Source of the DNA: Streptomyces sp. CB02923
GTDB lineage: Bacteria > Actinomycetota > Actinomycetes > Streptomycetales > Streptomycetaceae
DNA length: 64,000 bases
NCBI RefSeq assembly: GCF_001905005.1
Contig: NZ_LWKZ01000024.1
Coordinates: 243,427-307,426, forward strand
Reading direction: 5' to 3'
The notes below the pieces were generated by a model. It was not told where the DNA came from. It made no database searches and was given only the letters and a program-made list of their open reading frames with translations. Shown one piece after another: positions 53,794-61,478 of the stretch (position 1 is the first letter of the stretch; each line of letters opens with the position of its first letter). Both the position numbers and the translations under genes were made by a program.

Positions 53794-53855
53794 CCGGCAA
53801 CCAGTAACCAGATCCCACCCCCGCTCCCCCACCGACCACCCGACAGGAGATCTTC

Positions 53856-54458
53856 ATGGACGCCCGATTCTGGGACGAGCGGTACGGCAGCCGCGACCGG
53901 CTTTTCAGCGGCAGACCCAACGGAGTGCTCGTCACCGAGGTGACCGGTCTCCCGCCGGGGCAGGCCCTCGACGTGGGCTGCGGTGAGGGCGCCGACGCAC
54001 TGTGGCTCGCCCGGCAGGGCTGGCAGGTCACCGGGGTCGACATCTCCGAAGTCGCCCTGCGGCGCGCCGCCGAAGCGGCCTCGGGCCTCTCCGACCGCGT
54101 CGCGTGGGCCAGGGCCGACCTGGCCGTCATGCCGCCCCCGGCCTGCGCGTTCGACCTGGTGACCCTCCAGTACTTCCCGCTCCCGCACCAGCCGGATCAC
54201 ACCGCGCTGCGCGGCATCCTGAACGCCGTCGCGCCCGGCGGCACCCTGCTCTTCGCGGGCCACGACCTCGCCGATCTGCCCCCACGGCTGGAGCACGACA
54301 TCGACCCCGGCGACTTCTACCAGCCCGACGAGGTCGCCCGGCTCCTCGGCCCCGACTGGACCGTACTCCGCAACGAAACCCGCCCCCGCACCGCCACCGC
54401 ACCCGCCGGCACCCACCACACACACGACACGGTCCTGCGAGCACAACGCCTGGGGTGA
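53856..54458 (+). CDS. Class I SAM-dependent methyltransferase
   Basis: 200 residues. It begins MDARFWDERYGSRDRLFSG, a start shared by small TehB-like methyltransferases. The SAM-binding motif ALDVGCGEGADALWLA is near 38, the acidic VTGVDIS strand end near 60, and motif DLVTLQYFPLPH near 105. The substrate is not predictable. AGGAGA lies 7 bases before the ATG. The gene follows the oxidoreductase by 62 bases in the same direction and may be co-transcribed with it. The 240 bases after it contain no gene, only the TetR operator at their end. Confidence 0.87.
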   Translation: MDARFWDERYGSRDRLFSGRPNGVLVTEVTGLPPGQALDVGCGEGADALWLARQGWQVTGVDISEVALRRAAEAASGLSDRVAWARADLAVMPPPACAFDLVTLQYFPLPHQPDHTALRGILNAVAPGGTLLFAGHDLADLPPRLEHDIDPGDFYQPDEVARLLGPDWTVLRNETRPRTATAPAGTHHTHDTVLRAQRLG

Positions 54459-54662
54459 GCCAGGGCTCTGCAAACGAGCAGGACAACGCGGTGATCGGGA
54501 AGCGCCGAAGCTGGGCGGCCGTGGCATCTGGGCGACGCCGGACGTACCCCGTGACCCGGGTTCGAGGCCAGTACCGCAGCGGCCTCATCGACGGATGTCC
54601 GGCCGCCGCCGGACTCCGAACGGGCCACGCATCCGGCAGCCACTGATTCAGGTGAGGTAGAG

Positions 54663-54680
54663 TTTATCTGCATAGATAAA
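54663..54680. promoter_or_regulatory. TetR-type operator TTTATCT-GCAT-AGATAAA
   Basis: A perfect 7-bp inverted repeat with a 4-base spacer, ending 18 bases before the TetR gene start. It is strikingly AT-rich for this genome. Its place suggests autoregulation by the TetR protein. Confidence 0.75.
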
Positions 54681-54698
54681 TTCGAGCTGGGAAGGCCC

Positions 54699-55313
54699 AT
54701 GGCGCATACGGGGAAGACGGAGCGGACGTTCACCAACGCGGCGCGAAGGGCGCAGATCGTGGCGGCGGCGATCGAGACGATCGCCGAACTCGGCTACGCC
54801 AAGGCATCGTTCGCCAAGATCACTGAGCGGGCCGAGCTGAGCAGCCCACGGATGATCTCGTACCACTTCGCCGACAGGGACGATCTGATGCACCAGATCG
54901 TGCGGGAAGTGTTCACGGCCGGGACGGAGTTCATCGTCGCCCGGATGGCGGATGAGCAGACGGTGGCCGACAAGCTGCGCGCGTATCTGGAGGCCAACCT
55001 GCAATTCCTGCGCGAGCACCCGCGAGAGATCGTGGCGCTCACCGAGATCGGATCGCATGCGCGTGACGCGAGCGGACAGCCGTACACGTCGCAGGGCGCG
55101 CAGGAACCGAGCGTACGCGGACTGGAGGAACTGCTGTCGGCAGGGCAGCGCAACGGCGAGTTCCGCGACTTCGACCTCCGTTCGATGGCGGTCATGATCC
55201 GCGGTGCTGTCGACGCTGCGGCCCAACGGCTGCGCGGGGAGCCGGGGCTGGACTTCGACGCGTACACCCGCGAGCTGGTCACCGCGTTCACGCTGGCCAC
55301 CCGATCCGGCTGA
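54699..55313 (+). CDS. TetR-family transcriptional regulator
   Basis: 204 residues. The N-terminal helix-turn-helix region reads RRAQIVAAAIETIAELGYA followed by SFAKITERAELSSPRMISYHF, the usual TetR layout at residues 15-65. The C-terminal ligand domain has no clear signature beyond general TetR fold. It sits right behind an AT-rich palindrome and ahead of a membrane protein and a short-chain dehydrogenase, which it probably controls together with itself. GGGAAGG lies about 6 bases before the ATG. Confidence 0.92.
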   Translation: MAHTGKTERTFTNAARRAQIVAAAIETIAELGYAKASFAKITERAELSSPRMISYHFADRDDLMHQIVREVFTAGTEFIVARMADEQTVADKLRAYLEANLQFLREHPREIVALTEIGSHARDASGQPYTSQGAQEPSVRGLEELLSAGQRNGEFRDFDLRSMAVMIRGAVDAAAQRLRGEPGLDFDAYTRELVTAFTLATRSG

Positions 55314-55365
55314 CCCCGTCGCCCGACACCCACCCGCAAGAATCCGCACTCAGGAAGGTTGTGTT

Positions 55366-56055
55366 GTGGCAGAGAGCCCAGGCGCGCAGCGCCCCGCACG
55401 GTCCGGCGGGGGCTTGAGCCGCGTCCTGCTGGTCCATGTGATCATTCCGCTCATCCTCTTCTACGGTCTGCGCTGGCTGGGAGTGAACCAGTTTCTCGCG
55501 CTGCTGGCCGGTGCCGTGATCCCGGCGGCCGGGATGGTCCGTGGTCTCGTCACCGAGCGTCGGATCGGTGGATTACAGCTCTTCATGCTCGGCATGATGG
55601 GCCTGACCGTTGCGATGTCGTTCGTCACCGGCAGCCCGAGGCTGCTGCTGATCCGCAACGGCTGGGGTATGGCCGCGATCGGCGTGTGGATGCTGTGCAC
55701 CCTGCCGGCCCGGCGGCCGTTCCTCTACGAGGCGACCCGGATCGTTGTGGATGAGGGCAAGCTGCAGACACTGAAGGTCAATTGGGACCGGTATCCGGCG
55801 TTCCGCCGGATGCTCTGGATCTGCAGCGCGTTCTGGGGCGTCGCCTGCCTGATCGACAGCGCGGTGCGGATCATCTTGGCGATGACCCTGCCGGTCGACC
55901 TGGTGCCGTTCCTCGACGATGTGCTGCTGGGGGTGACCCTGCTGGCGATCCTGGCCTTCCAGCGGTTCTTCGGGCGTGCGTACCTGCGCCGCAACGGACT
56001 GCGTAGCCGGGGCCTGACGATCACGCCCATCGCCGCCCCCGGGCAGGTGGCGTGA
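55366..56055 (+). CDS. Integral membrane protein, VC0807-like
   Basis: About 229 residues with five or six hydrophobic segments (VLLVHVIIPLILFYGL, FLALLAGAVIPAAGMV, QLFMLGMMGLTVAMSFV, IGVWMLCTLP and two later ones). The pattern is like the VC0807 family of unknown function; this is a weak family call. The start is GTG 55366, with AGGAAGG about 8 bases upstream. A TTA codon at 55573-55575 means full translation needs the rare bldA tRNA. The stop overlaps the next start as GTGA. Confidence 0.8.
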   Translation: MAESPGAQRPARSGGGLSRVLLVHVIIPLILFYGLRWLGVNQFLALLAGAVIPAAGMVRGLVTERRIGGLQLFMLGMMGLTVAMSFVTGSPRLLLIRNGWGMAAIGVWMLCTLPARRPFLYEATRIVVDEGKLQTLKVNWDRYPAFRRMLWICSAFWGVACLIDSAVRIILAMTLPVDLVPFLDDVLLGVTLLAILAFQRFFGRAYLRRNGLRSRGLTITPIAAPGQVA

Positions 56056-56795
56056 CGACTGGTCAGGCCGAGGGCACGGTCGCGCTGATCACCGGCGGCG
56101 CCTCGGGCATCGGAGCCGCCACCGCGCGGCGGCTGGCCGGCCGGGGATGGCGTGTGATCGTCGCCGACACCGACGCCACCCGCGCCGCAGCTGTCGCCGA
56201 AGAGTGCGGCGGACTCTTCGTCGCCACCGATGTCGCCTCGCCCGACGACAACGAGCACGTCGTGGCGCGTACTGTCGAGGAGTTCGGCCGACTGGACGCG
56301 GTCGTGCTCAACGCCGCGGTCGCGGGCCGATGTCGGTTGGATGACTTCACACCGCAACGCTACCGGGACACGATGCGCACCGATCTGGACGGCGTCGTCT
56401 ACGGCCTGCACGCCGCCCTGCCACGGCTGCGGCAGCAAGGCGGCGGGCACATCGTCGTCACCGGCAGCATTGCGGGACTGACCGGCTCGCCCGACGTGTT
56501 CTACGCCACCGCCAAACACGCCCTCATCGGACTGGTCCGCTCAGCCGCACCACTACTGGAAGCGGACCACATCCGCCTCAACGCCGTCTGCCCCGGCCTC
56601 GTGGACACACCCGCCCTCGCGTCGGTACGCACCGCCCTGCTCACACGTGGATTACTGCTGGCTGATCCCGACGAGGTCGCCGCCACCATCGAGTCCCTCC
56701 TCGCCGACGAACACACCGGCCGCGTCTGGACCGTCCAGGCGGGTCTACCCGCCACGCCCGTCGAGTGGCCCGCGATTCCGCTCGCAACACGGTAG
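56052..56795 (+). CDS. Short-chain dehydrogenase/reductase (SDR)
   Basis: 247 residues, classical SDR. Cofactor motif TGGASGIG is near 15, NAA near 90, the catalytic Ser is in VVTGSIAGL near 138, and YATAKH supplies Tyr and Lys near 153-157. It is translationally coupled to the membrane protein (GTGA overlap). A TTA codon at 56652-56654 adds a second bldA checkpoint to the unit. Substrate unknown. The gene ends 129 bases before a convergent lipoprotein gene. Confidence 0.9.
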   Translation: MTTGQAEGTVALITGGASGIGAATARRLAGRGWRVIVADTDATRAAAVAEECGGLFVATDVASPDDNEHVVARTVEEFGRLDAVVLNAAVAGRCRLDDFTPQRYRDTMRTDLDGVVYGLHAALPRLRQQGGGHIVVTGSIAGLTGSPDVFYATAKHALIGLVRSAAPLLEADHIRLNAVCPGLVDTPALASVRTALLTRGLLLADPDEVAATIESLLADEHTGRVWTVQAGLPATPVEWPAIPLATR

Positions 56796-56924
56796 AGACC
56801 GCACCTGGCACGCGCTCTCTCCTCCCTCGGCCCCATCGACGGATATCTCCCAGCCCCGGACTCCGAGCGGCCCCAGGCGACACACACCCTGAAGACACCA
56901 CACCGACAAGCTCAGCAACCCCTT

Positions 56925-57575
56925 CTAACACCCTTCCTCGAACTTCACCGCCTCCAGCGTCACCGGCTGTCCGTCCAGCTTCGTACCCGCAGCCGGGTCC
57001 TGGCGGCACACCTTCCAGTGGGATTCCACGAGCACCATCCGGCCGCGGCCCGAAGCGTCCTTCACCGTGAGGCCGGTGGCGGCGTCAAGCGCGCGCCGGG
57101 CCACCTTCACCGACTTGTCACGGAAGTCCGGCATGGCCGAACCGGCCGGGGCGGATACGTCGGCCCCCGCCCCGCCATCGGATGCGGGGCAGGACTCCGT
57201 CAGCTTCACCGCGCCGAAGTCCACCGTCTTGCGGGTGTCGGTCACACCGGGCCCGGGAGTCTGCGTACAGACCTTCCAGTTCCGGTCCAGCGCCTGCATA
57301 CGACCGCGCCCGAGCGCGTCGTGGCTGCGCAGCGACCGGAACCCGGCTGCCTGGGCGGCGTCCTGCGCGCTCTGGAGCCCCTTGCCCACCAGGTCGGGCA
57401 GCGCGGCCGCACCGCCCGGGGCGGGGCCCGGCGTGGTTTCCGCGGCGACACTCGGCTCCGCCGCGGCTTTCGTGGGCGAGGCACCGCTGCCGCCGGCACT
57501 CCCTGCGGGCTGACAGGCGGCGAGCCCGAGGCAGAGCGCCGCGAGGGTGGCGGCGGTAGTGGTGGCGCGGTGCAT
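56925..57575 (-). CDS. Secreted lipoprotein with two PASTA-like domains
   Basis: 216 residues. The lipoprotein signal (MHRATTTAATLAALCLGLAAC) ends at a lipobox LAAC, with the modified Cys near 21. An Ala/Pro/Ser-rich linker follows, then two PASTA-like units: LPDLVGKGLQSAQDAAQAAGF to WKVCTQTPGPG (59-130) and MPDFRDKSVKVARRALDAATG to WKVCRQDPAAG (148-216). Such units often bind cell-wall muropeptides or act as extracytoplasmic adaptors. GGGGGAA stands just before the ATG. Divergent from the next lipoprotein gene. Confidence 0.86.
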   Translation of the reverse strand: MHRATTTAATLAALCLGLAACQPAGSAGGSGASPTKAAAEPSVAAETTPGPAPGGAAALPDLVGKGLQSAQDAAQAAGFRSLRSHDALGRGRMQALDRNWKVCTQTPGPGVTDTRKTVDFGAVKLTESCPASDGGAGADVSAPAGSAMPDFRDKSVKVARRALDAATGLTVKDASGRGRMVLVESHWKVCRQDPAAGTKLDGQPVTLEAVKFEEGC

Positions 57576-57738
57576 GGTTCCCCCAGTACGGGAAGGGCTG
57601 CCCGTACGGAATGGCGCCGTGACGGGCCGTGACGGTGACAGAGACCGCCGATCACCGGCAAGGGTTGTACGGGGCGCAGGGGGAAATCCTGTTCGCGGGT
57701 TTCTCGGAGGGTCATGCCGCCGGGCCTGCGGGTTACTT

Positions 57739-57782
57739 GATCACGAAATGGCCACCGGGGCCCTGAATCCGGGTTCGTGATC
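57739..57782. promoter_or_regulatory. Spaced inverted repeat GATCACGAA / TTCGTGATC between divergent lipoprotein genes
   Basis: Perfect 9-bp arms (57739-57747 and 57774-57782) are separated by 26 bases, 39 bases before the rightward start. The arms could be two sites for one regulator or the base of a large stem. The rest of this 245-base divergent gap holds no gene. Confidence 0.5.
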
Positions 57783-57820
57783 GTACGGTTGCGCACACAT
57801 CGACTTCCCGTGGGGGGAAC

Positions 57821-58270
57821 ATGCGCTTACGCTTCCTGACGCCCGTATTGATCATGGGCGCCGTCGCGTTCACCGGCTGCGCTCCGAGCGGGACGGACAC
57901 ACCGGACCGTGGCGCCGCGGCGTCGGCGACGTCCGAGGAGTTGCCGTTCGAAGCGCCGCCCGAGAAGGACGTGAAGATCACTTCCTGCTCGGTGGACAAG
58001 CTGACGGGCAGGCCGGTCGCCGAGCTGGAGATCAGCAACCACGGCGAGCGGGAGGCCACTTACATGCTGGCCGTCGAGTTCGTCAGCGCGGACGGCACAT
58101 CGCTGGGGGCGGGCACCACGATGAAGTCCGCCCTCGCGGCCGGGCACCGTGGGCTGGCGACCGCACGGGGACGGACACCGGCATCGGGCAAGCCCGTGTG
58201 CCGCATGGTGGACGTGTCCCGGTATCCGGCCAAGCCGAAGAGCAGCGGCAGCCCGTCGGCCAGCGGCTGA
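57821..58270 (+). CDS. Small lipoprotein of unknown function
   Basis: 149 residues. The signal sequence MRLRFLTPVLIMGAVAFTGC ends in lipobox FTGC (Cys 20). The mature part is one beta-rich domain of about 100 residues (ITSCSVDKLTGRPVAELEI, then NHGEREATYMLAVEFV), similar in layout to the FxLYD type that senses or binds outside the membrane. The tail is Ser/Pro/Lys-rich. I do not recognise a specific family. GGGGGGA is 3 bases before the ATG. Confidence 0.8.
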   Translation: MRLRFLTPVLIMGAVAFTGCAPSGTDTPDRGAAASATSEELPFEAPPEKDVKITSCSVDKLTGRPVAELEISNHGEREATYMLAVEFVSADGTSLGAGTTMKSALAAGHRGLATARGRTPASGKPVCRMVDVSRYPAKPKSSGSPSASG

Positions 58271-58277
58271 CGGGTGG

Positions 58278-58323
58278 CTGACTGAAGCGGCGGGTGCCGC
58301 GCGGCACCCGCCGCTTCAGTCAG
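58278..58323. terminator. Perfect 46-base palindrome between convergent genes
   Basis: Two 23-base arms meet directly (58278-58300 and 58301-58323). It lies 7 bases past the lipoprotein stop and 20 bases past the chorismate mutase stop and can serve both as a terminator. It has no U-run, as is common in streptomycetes. Confidence 0.85.
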
Positions 58324-58343
58324 CCCGGGGCATTCCGGAATCG

Positions 58344-58727
58344 TCAGACGATGGGCGCGTCGCGCCGGTCCCCGCCGTCTTCCGCGCCCATTCCCTGGTC
58401 CGCGATGGCCTTGTGGTGGCGGACCACTTCTCCGATGATGAAATTCAGGAATTTCTCGGCGAAAGCCGGGTCCAATTTGGCGTCCTCGGCCAATTTCCGC
58501 AGGCGGGCGATCTGCGTGGCCTCCCGGGCCGGGTCGGCGGGCGGGAGATTGTGGCGGGCCTTGAGTTCACCGACCTGCTGGGTGCACTTGAAACGCTCGG
58601 CGAGCAGGTGCACCAGGGCGGCGTCCAGGTTGTCGATGCTGCCGCGCAGGAAGATCAGGCGCTCACGCGCCTCCTCGTCGGCGACGGAGGTCGCGTCGCC
58701 CGCCAGTGGTGCGGTCCCCTCGCTCAT
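58344..58727 (-). CDS. Chorismate mutase, AroQ type
   Basis: 127 residues, all helical. The core reads ERLIFLRGSIDNLDAALVHL, LLAERFKCTQQVGELKARHNLPPADPAREA (shown as LLAERFKCTQQVGELKAR and NLPPADPAREA) and FLNFIIGEVVRHHK, matching the short AroQ class with its Arg, Lys and Glu active-site positions. It turns chorismate into prephenate, on the way to Phe and Tyr. It lies 15 kb from the peptide cluster, so it is probably the housekeeping enzyme although it could also feed the pathway. ATG 58727 has GGCGAG upstream; the open frame extends further without a better start. Confidence 0.88.
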   Translation of the reverse strand: MSEGTAPLAGDATSVADEEARERLIFLRGSIDNLDAALVHLLAERFKCTQQVGELKARHNLPPADPAREATQIARLRKLAEDAKLDPAFAEKFLNFIIGEVVRHHKAIADQGMGAEDGGDRRDAPIV

Positions 58728-58860
58728 GTACGTCTCGCCAATCTGGTCGTACCGGTCACCCCGGTCGGGCAGTGCTGATCCTGTGCACACTACCCGGCCA
58801 CGGGCGTACGGATTAACCGCGCGGGCACGCGGGGCACACGTGGCGCGCTGCAGAGGCACC

Positions 58861-59952
58861 TCAGCCACGCGGTGCGCGAAGGCTCCGCAGATGGCGGGCG
58901 GAACGGCAGGCGGTCGCGAGGGAACCCGCCGGGTTGGCGGCCGGGTCCACGGCGTCGTCCCGCTCGACGATCCAGTGGGCGGAGCGGCGGCCGCGACGGC
59001 GCTCCACCGCGGCGATGAAGCGGCGGTAGTCGATGTCGCCGTCGCCGACGTCCACCATGCGGTAGCCGTCCTGGGTGGCGGTGTCGTGCTCGCCGTCCTT
59101 GACGTGGAAGAGGGGGTAGCGGGCGGGCGCCTTCAGGACGTAGTCGAGGGGTTCGAAGGGGGCGGGGGAACCGTCCGGACGCCGGGAAAAACGATACTGC
59201 GCCACATAGGCCCAGAAGATGTCCATCTCGAAGAAGACGAGACGCGGGTCGGTCTCCGCGAGCAGGACGTCGTAAAGGCGGACGCGCGGATCGTCGGTGG
59301 CGAAAGCGAATTCCTCGGCGTGGTTGTGGTGGTAGAAACGCATACCGCGGGCCCTGGCGGCAGCTCCGTACGCGTTGAATTCGGCGGCGGCCCGTTTCCA
59401 GGCGTCGACGGTATTGCCGTACCGGTCGGGGATGGAAGGAGTGCCTACGTACGGCAGCCCCAGGGCTTCGGCGTCGTCGAGGACCTTGGTCAGGCTGGTG
59501 GCGAACGTGTACGCGCCGGGGTCGGCCGAGGCGTACCCGACGTGACTGCCGATGCCGCGCAGACCGTTGTCCCCGAGGAGCCGCTTGAGCCGGGACAGGG
59601 TGATCGCGCCGGCGGAGCCCTGGGTGTAACCGGCGAACTCGACCTCGTCGTAGCCATAGCGGGCGAGTTCCTCGAAGACGCGGGCGAAGCCGAGGGACGA
59701 GGTCTGGTCGCGGAGCGTGTAGAGCTGGATGCCGAGGCGGCATGGCGGGAGTACGGGGCGGTGGTGGGGGTGACAGGCGGGAGTCGCCGGTGTGGCGGGC
59801 CGCGGGCCGGGCTGGGCCGCGTGCGCGGGGCCGGACTCGGTGCCGAGGAGGGCGGCCGCTGAGGCACCGGCGGCCACACCGAGGAATCCGCGGCGGTGGA
59901 GGGTCCGTCTGAGGGCGGCTCGTCGGGGGTCGTCGTGGTGGTGAACAGGCAT
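58861..59952 (-). CDS. Tat-exported sugar phosphate isomerase/epimerase-like TIM-barrel protein
   Basis: About 363 residues. A twin-arginine signal (RRTLHRRGFLGVAAGASAAA) is followed by a barrel of the AP-endonuclease-2 / sugar isomerase type: LGIQLYTLRDQTSSLGF, YDEVEFAGYTQG, MRFYHHNHAEEF (metal His), VFFEMDIFW, PLFHVKDGEHD and HWIVERDD. Substrate unknown. It is the last gene of the leftward ebo-containing unit, 131 bases after eboF, and may act on the same metabolite outside the membrane. AAGGAG is 10 bases before ATG 59952; the open frame further upstream passes through the eboF region and is a shadow. Confidence 0.87.
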   Translation of the reverse strand: MPVHHHDDPRRAALRRTLHRRGFLGVAAGASAAALLGTESGPAHAAQPGPRPATPATPACHPHHRPVLPPCRLGIQLYTLRDQTSSLGFARVFEELARYGYDEVEFAGYTQGSAGAITLSRLKRLLGDNGLRGIGSHVGYASADPGAYTFATSLTKVLDDAEALGLPYVGTPSIPDRYGNTVDAWKRAAAEFNAYGAAARARGMRFYHHNHAEEFAFATDDPRVRLYDVLLAETDPRLVFFEMDIFWAYVAQYRFSRRPDGSPAPFEPLDYVLKAPARYPLFHVKDGEHDTATQDGYRMVDVGDGDIDYRRFIAAVERRRGRRSAHWIVERDDAVDPAANPAGSLATACRSARHLRSLRAPRG

Positions 59953-59964
59953 GGTGGGTGGGCT

Positions 59965-60078
59965 CCTTGATGGAGGGGTGGGGTGGGGTGGGGCGACCTG
60001 GGGTGGGATGGCGTGGGGTCGGATGGGGCAGACCCGTGGGTGTTCGGGGTGTTGGGGGTGTTGGGGGTGCTCAGGGGG
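59965..60078. repeat. G-rich low-complexity spacer
   Basis: Many runs of four or five G (GGGGTGGGGTGGGGTGGGG, GGTGTTGGGGGTGTTGGGGG) on the plus strand in the gap between eboF and the TIM-barrel gene. It could form G-quadruplexes. It is C-rich in the transcribed direction. No gene is visible. Confidence 0.6.
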
Positions 60079-60083
60079 CGTTG

Positions 60084-61478
60084 TCAGTGGGTGCGGGCAA
60101 GATGAAGGAGCAGGGACTTCACGTCGGTGGCGGCGAAGGGGGTGGGCAGTGGTGCGTTCGGTGCGGAGCAGATGAGGACCGGGCCGTCGGCGGGGTCGGC
60201 GCCGGTCGCGGGGAGCAGACCGTGGCTGCCGCGTACGGGCGCGGGGTCCAGCGGGACGACTGCCATGCGGTAGCGCATCCCGGCCTTTTTGCGGGCCAGG
60301 GCGGTTGCCGCGCGCAGCCGTACGTACGGGTCGCGGGGGTCCATGAAGAGTTCGGCCGGGTCGTAGCCGGGTTTGCGGTGGATGTCGACGAGGCGCGCGA
60401 AGTCGGGGGCGCGGGCGTCGTCGAGCCAGTAGTAGTACGTGAACCAGGCGTCGGAGTCGGCGAGGGCGACGAGTTCGCCGGAGCGGGGGTGGTCGAGGGC
60501 GTGCGCCTTCTTTCCCTCGTCGTCGAGCAGCCGGTGCAGGCCGGGCAGTCCGGTCAGGGCCGCGCGGGTCGCGTCGAGGTCTTCGGGGCTGCGTACGTAG
60601 ATGTGGGCGATCTGGTGGTCGGCGACGGCGAAGGCACGGGAGGCGGTGGGGTCCAGGTATTCCATCCCGTCCTGCGTGTGGACTTCCAGCAGGCCGGCGC
60701 GGCGCAGGGCGCGGTTGACGTCCACGGGGCGGCGGACCGGCCGGATGCCGTATTCGGACAGGGCGACGACCGTGACGCCCTCGCTGCGGGCGTCGGCCAG
60801 GAGGGGGCCGACGACGGTGTCGAGCGCGGCGGCGGCCGCGGCCGCGCGGGGATCGTCGGGGCCGTACCGCTGCACGTCGTAGTCGAGGTGCGGGAGGTAG
60901 CAGAGGGTGAGGTCGGGGCGTCGGGTCCGCAGCAGGTGGCGGGTCGCGTCGGTGATCCATTGTGAGGAGGTGAGGGAAGCGGTGGGGCCCCAGTAGGTGA
61001 AGAGGGGGAAGGTGCCGAAGCGGCTGGTGAGTTCGTCGTGGAGGGACGGCGGCCGGGTGTAGCAGTCGGGTTCCTTGCGGCCGTCGGCGTAGTAGACGGG
61101 CCGCGGGGTGACGGTCCAGTCGGTGCCGGCGCCCATGGCGTACCACCAGCAGACGTTGGCGACCGTGTAGTCCGGGTGTTCGCGGCGGGCGGCGTCCCAG
61201 ATCTTGTCGCCTTCGACGAGGGCGTTGTGCTGGCGCCAGAAGTGGACCTCGCCGGTGTCCCGGAAATACCAGCCGTTGCCGACGACTCCGTGCTGGGCGG
61301 GCGTCGCGCCGGTGAGGAAGGTGGACTGGACCGTGCACGTCACGGCGGGCAGAACCGTTTGCAGGGGTGTGTACGTACCGGATTCGGCGAGCGCGGTGAG
61401 GTGCGGCATGTGGGCGAGGAGACGGGGGGTGAGGCCGACGACGTCGAGGACGAGCAGGCGGTTCGGTGCTGCGCTCAT
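60084..61478 (-). CDS. eboF: EboF-like alkaline phosphatase superfamily protein (nucleotide pyrophosphatase/phosphodiesterase type)
   Basis: About 464 residues. N-terminal LLVLDVVGLTPRLLAHMPHL carries the metal Asp. The nucleophile Thr is in PAVTCTVQSTFLTGATPAQHGVVGN (given as PAVTCTVQSTFLTG and PAQHGVVGN). Further metal ligands are LPHLDYDVQRYG and a final RGSHGLLP. This is the fold of the last member of the ebo set, genes of unknown product that in cyanobacteria and other bacteria help a compound reach the periplasm. The ATG at 61478 overlaps the eboE stop as ATGA. Confidence 0.88.
   Translation of the reverse strand: MSAAPNRLLVLDVVGLTPRLLAHMPHLTALAESGTYTPLQTVLPAVTCTVQSTFLTGATPAQHGVVGNGWYFRDTGEVHFWRQHNALVEGDKIWDAARREHPDYTVANVCWWYAMGAGTDWTVTPRPVYYADGRKEPDCYTRPPSLHDELTSRFGTFPLFTYWGPTASLTSSQWITDATRHLLRTRRPDLTLCYLPHLDYDVQRYGPDDPRAAAAAAALDTVVGPLLADARSEGVTVVALSEYGIRPVRRPVDVNRALRRAGLLEVHTQDGMEYLDPTASRAFAVADHQIAHIYVRSPEDLDATRAALTGLPGLHRLLDDEGKKAHALDHPRSGELVALADSDAWFTYYYWLDDARAPDFARLVDIHRKPGYDPAELFMDPRDPYVRLRAATALARKKAGMRYRMAVVPLDPAPVRGSHGLLPATGADPADGPVLICSAPNAPLPTPFAATDVKSLLLHLARTH

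Noticed and set aside
58278..58323. Terminal repeat of an insertion element.
   Set aside because: A single perfect palindrome between two convergent gene ends is better explained as a shared terminator.
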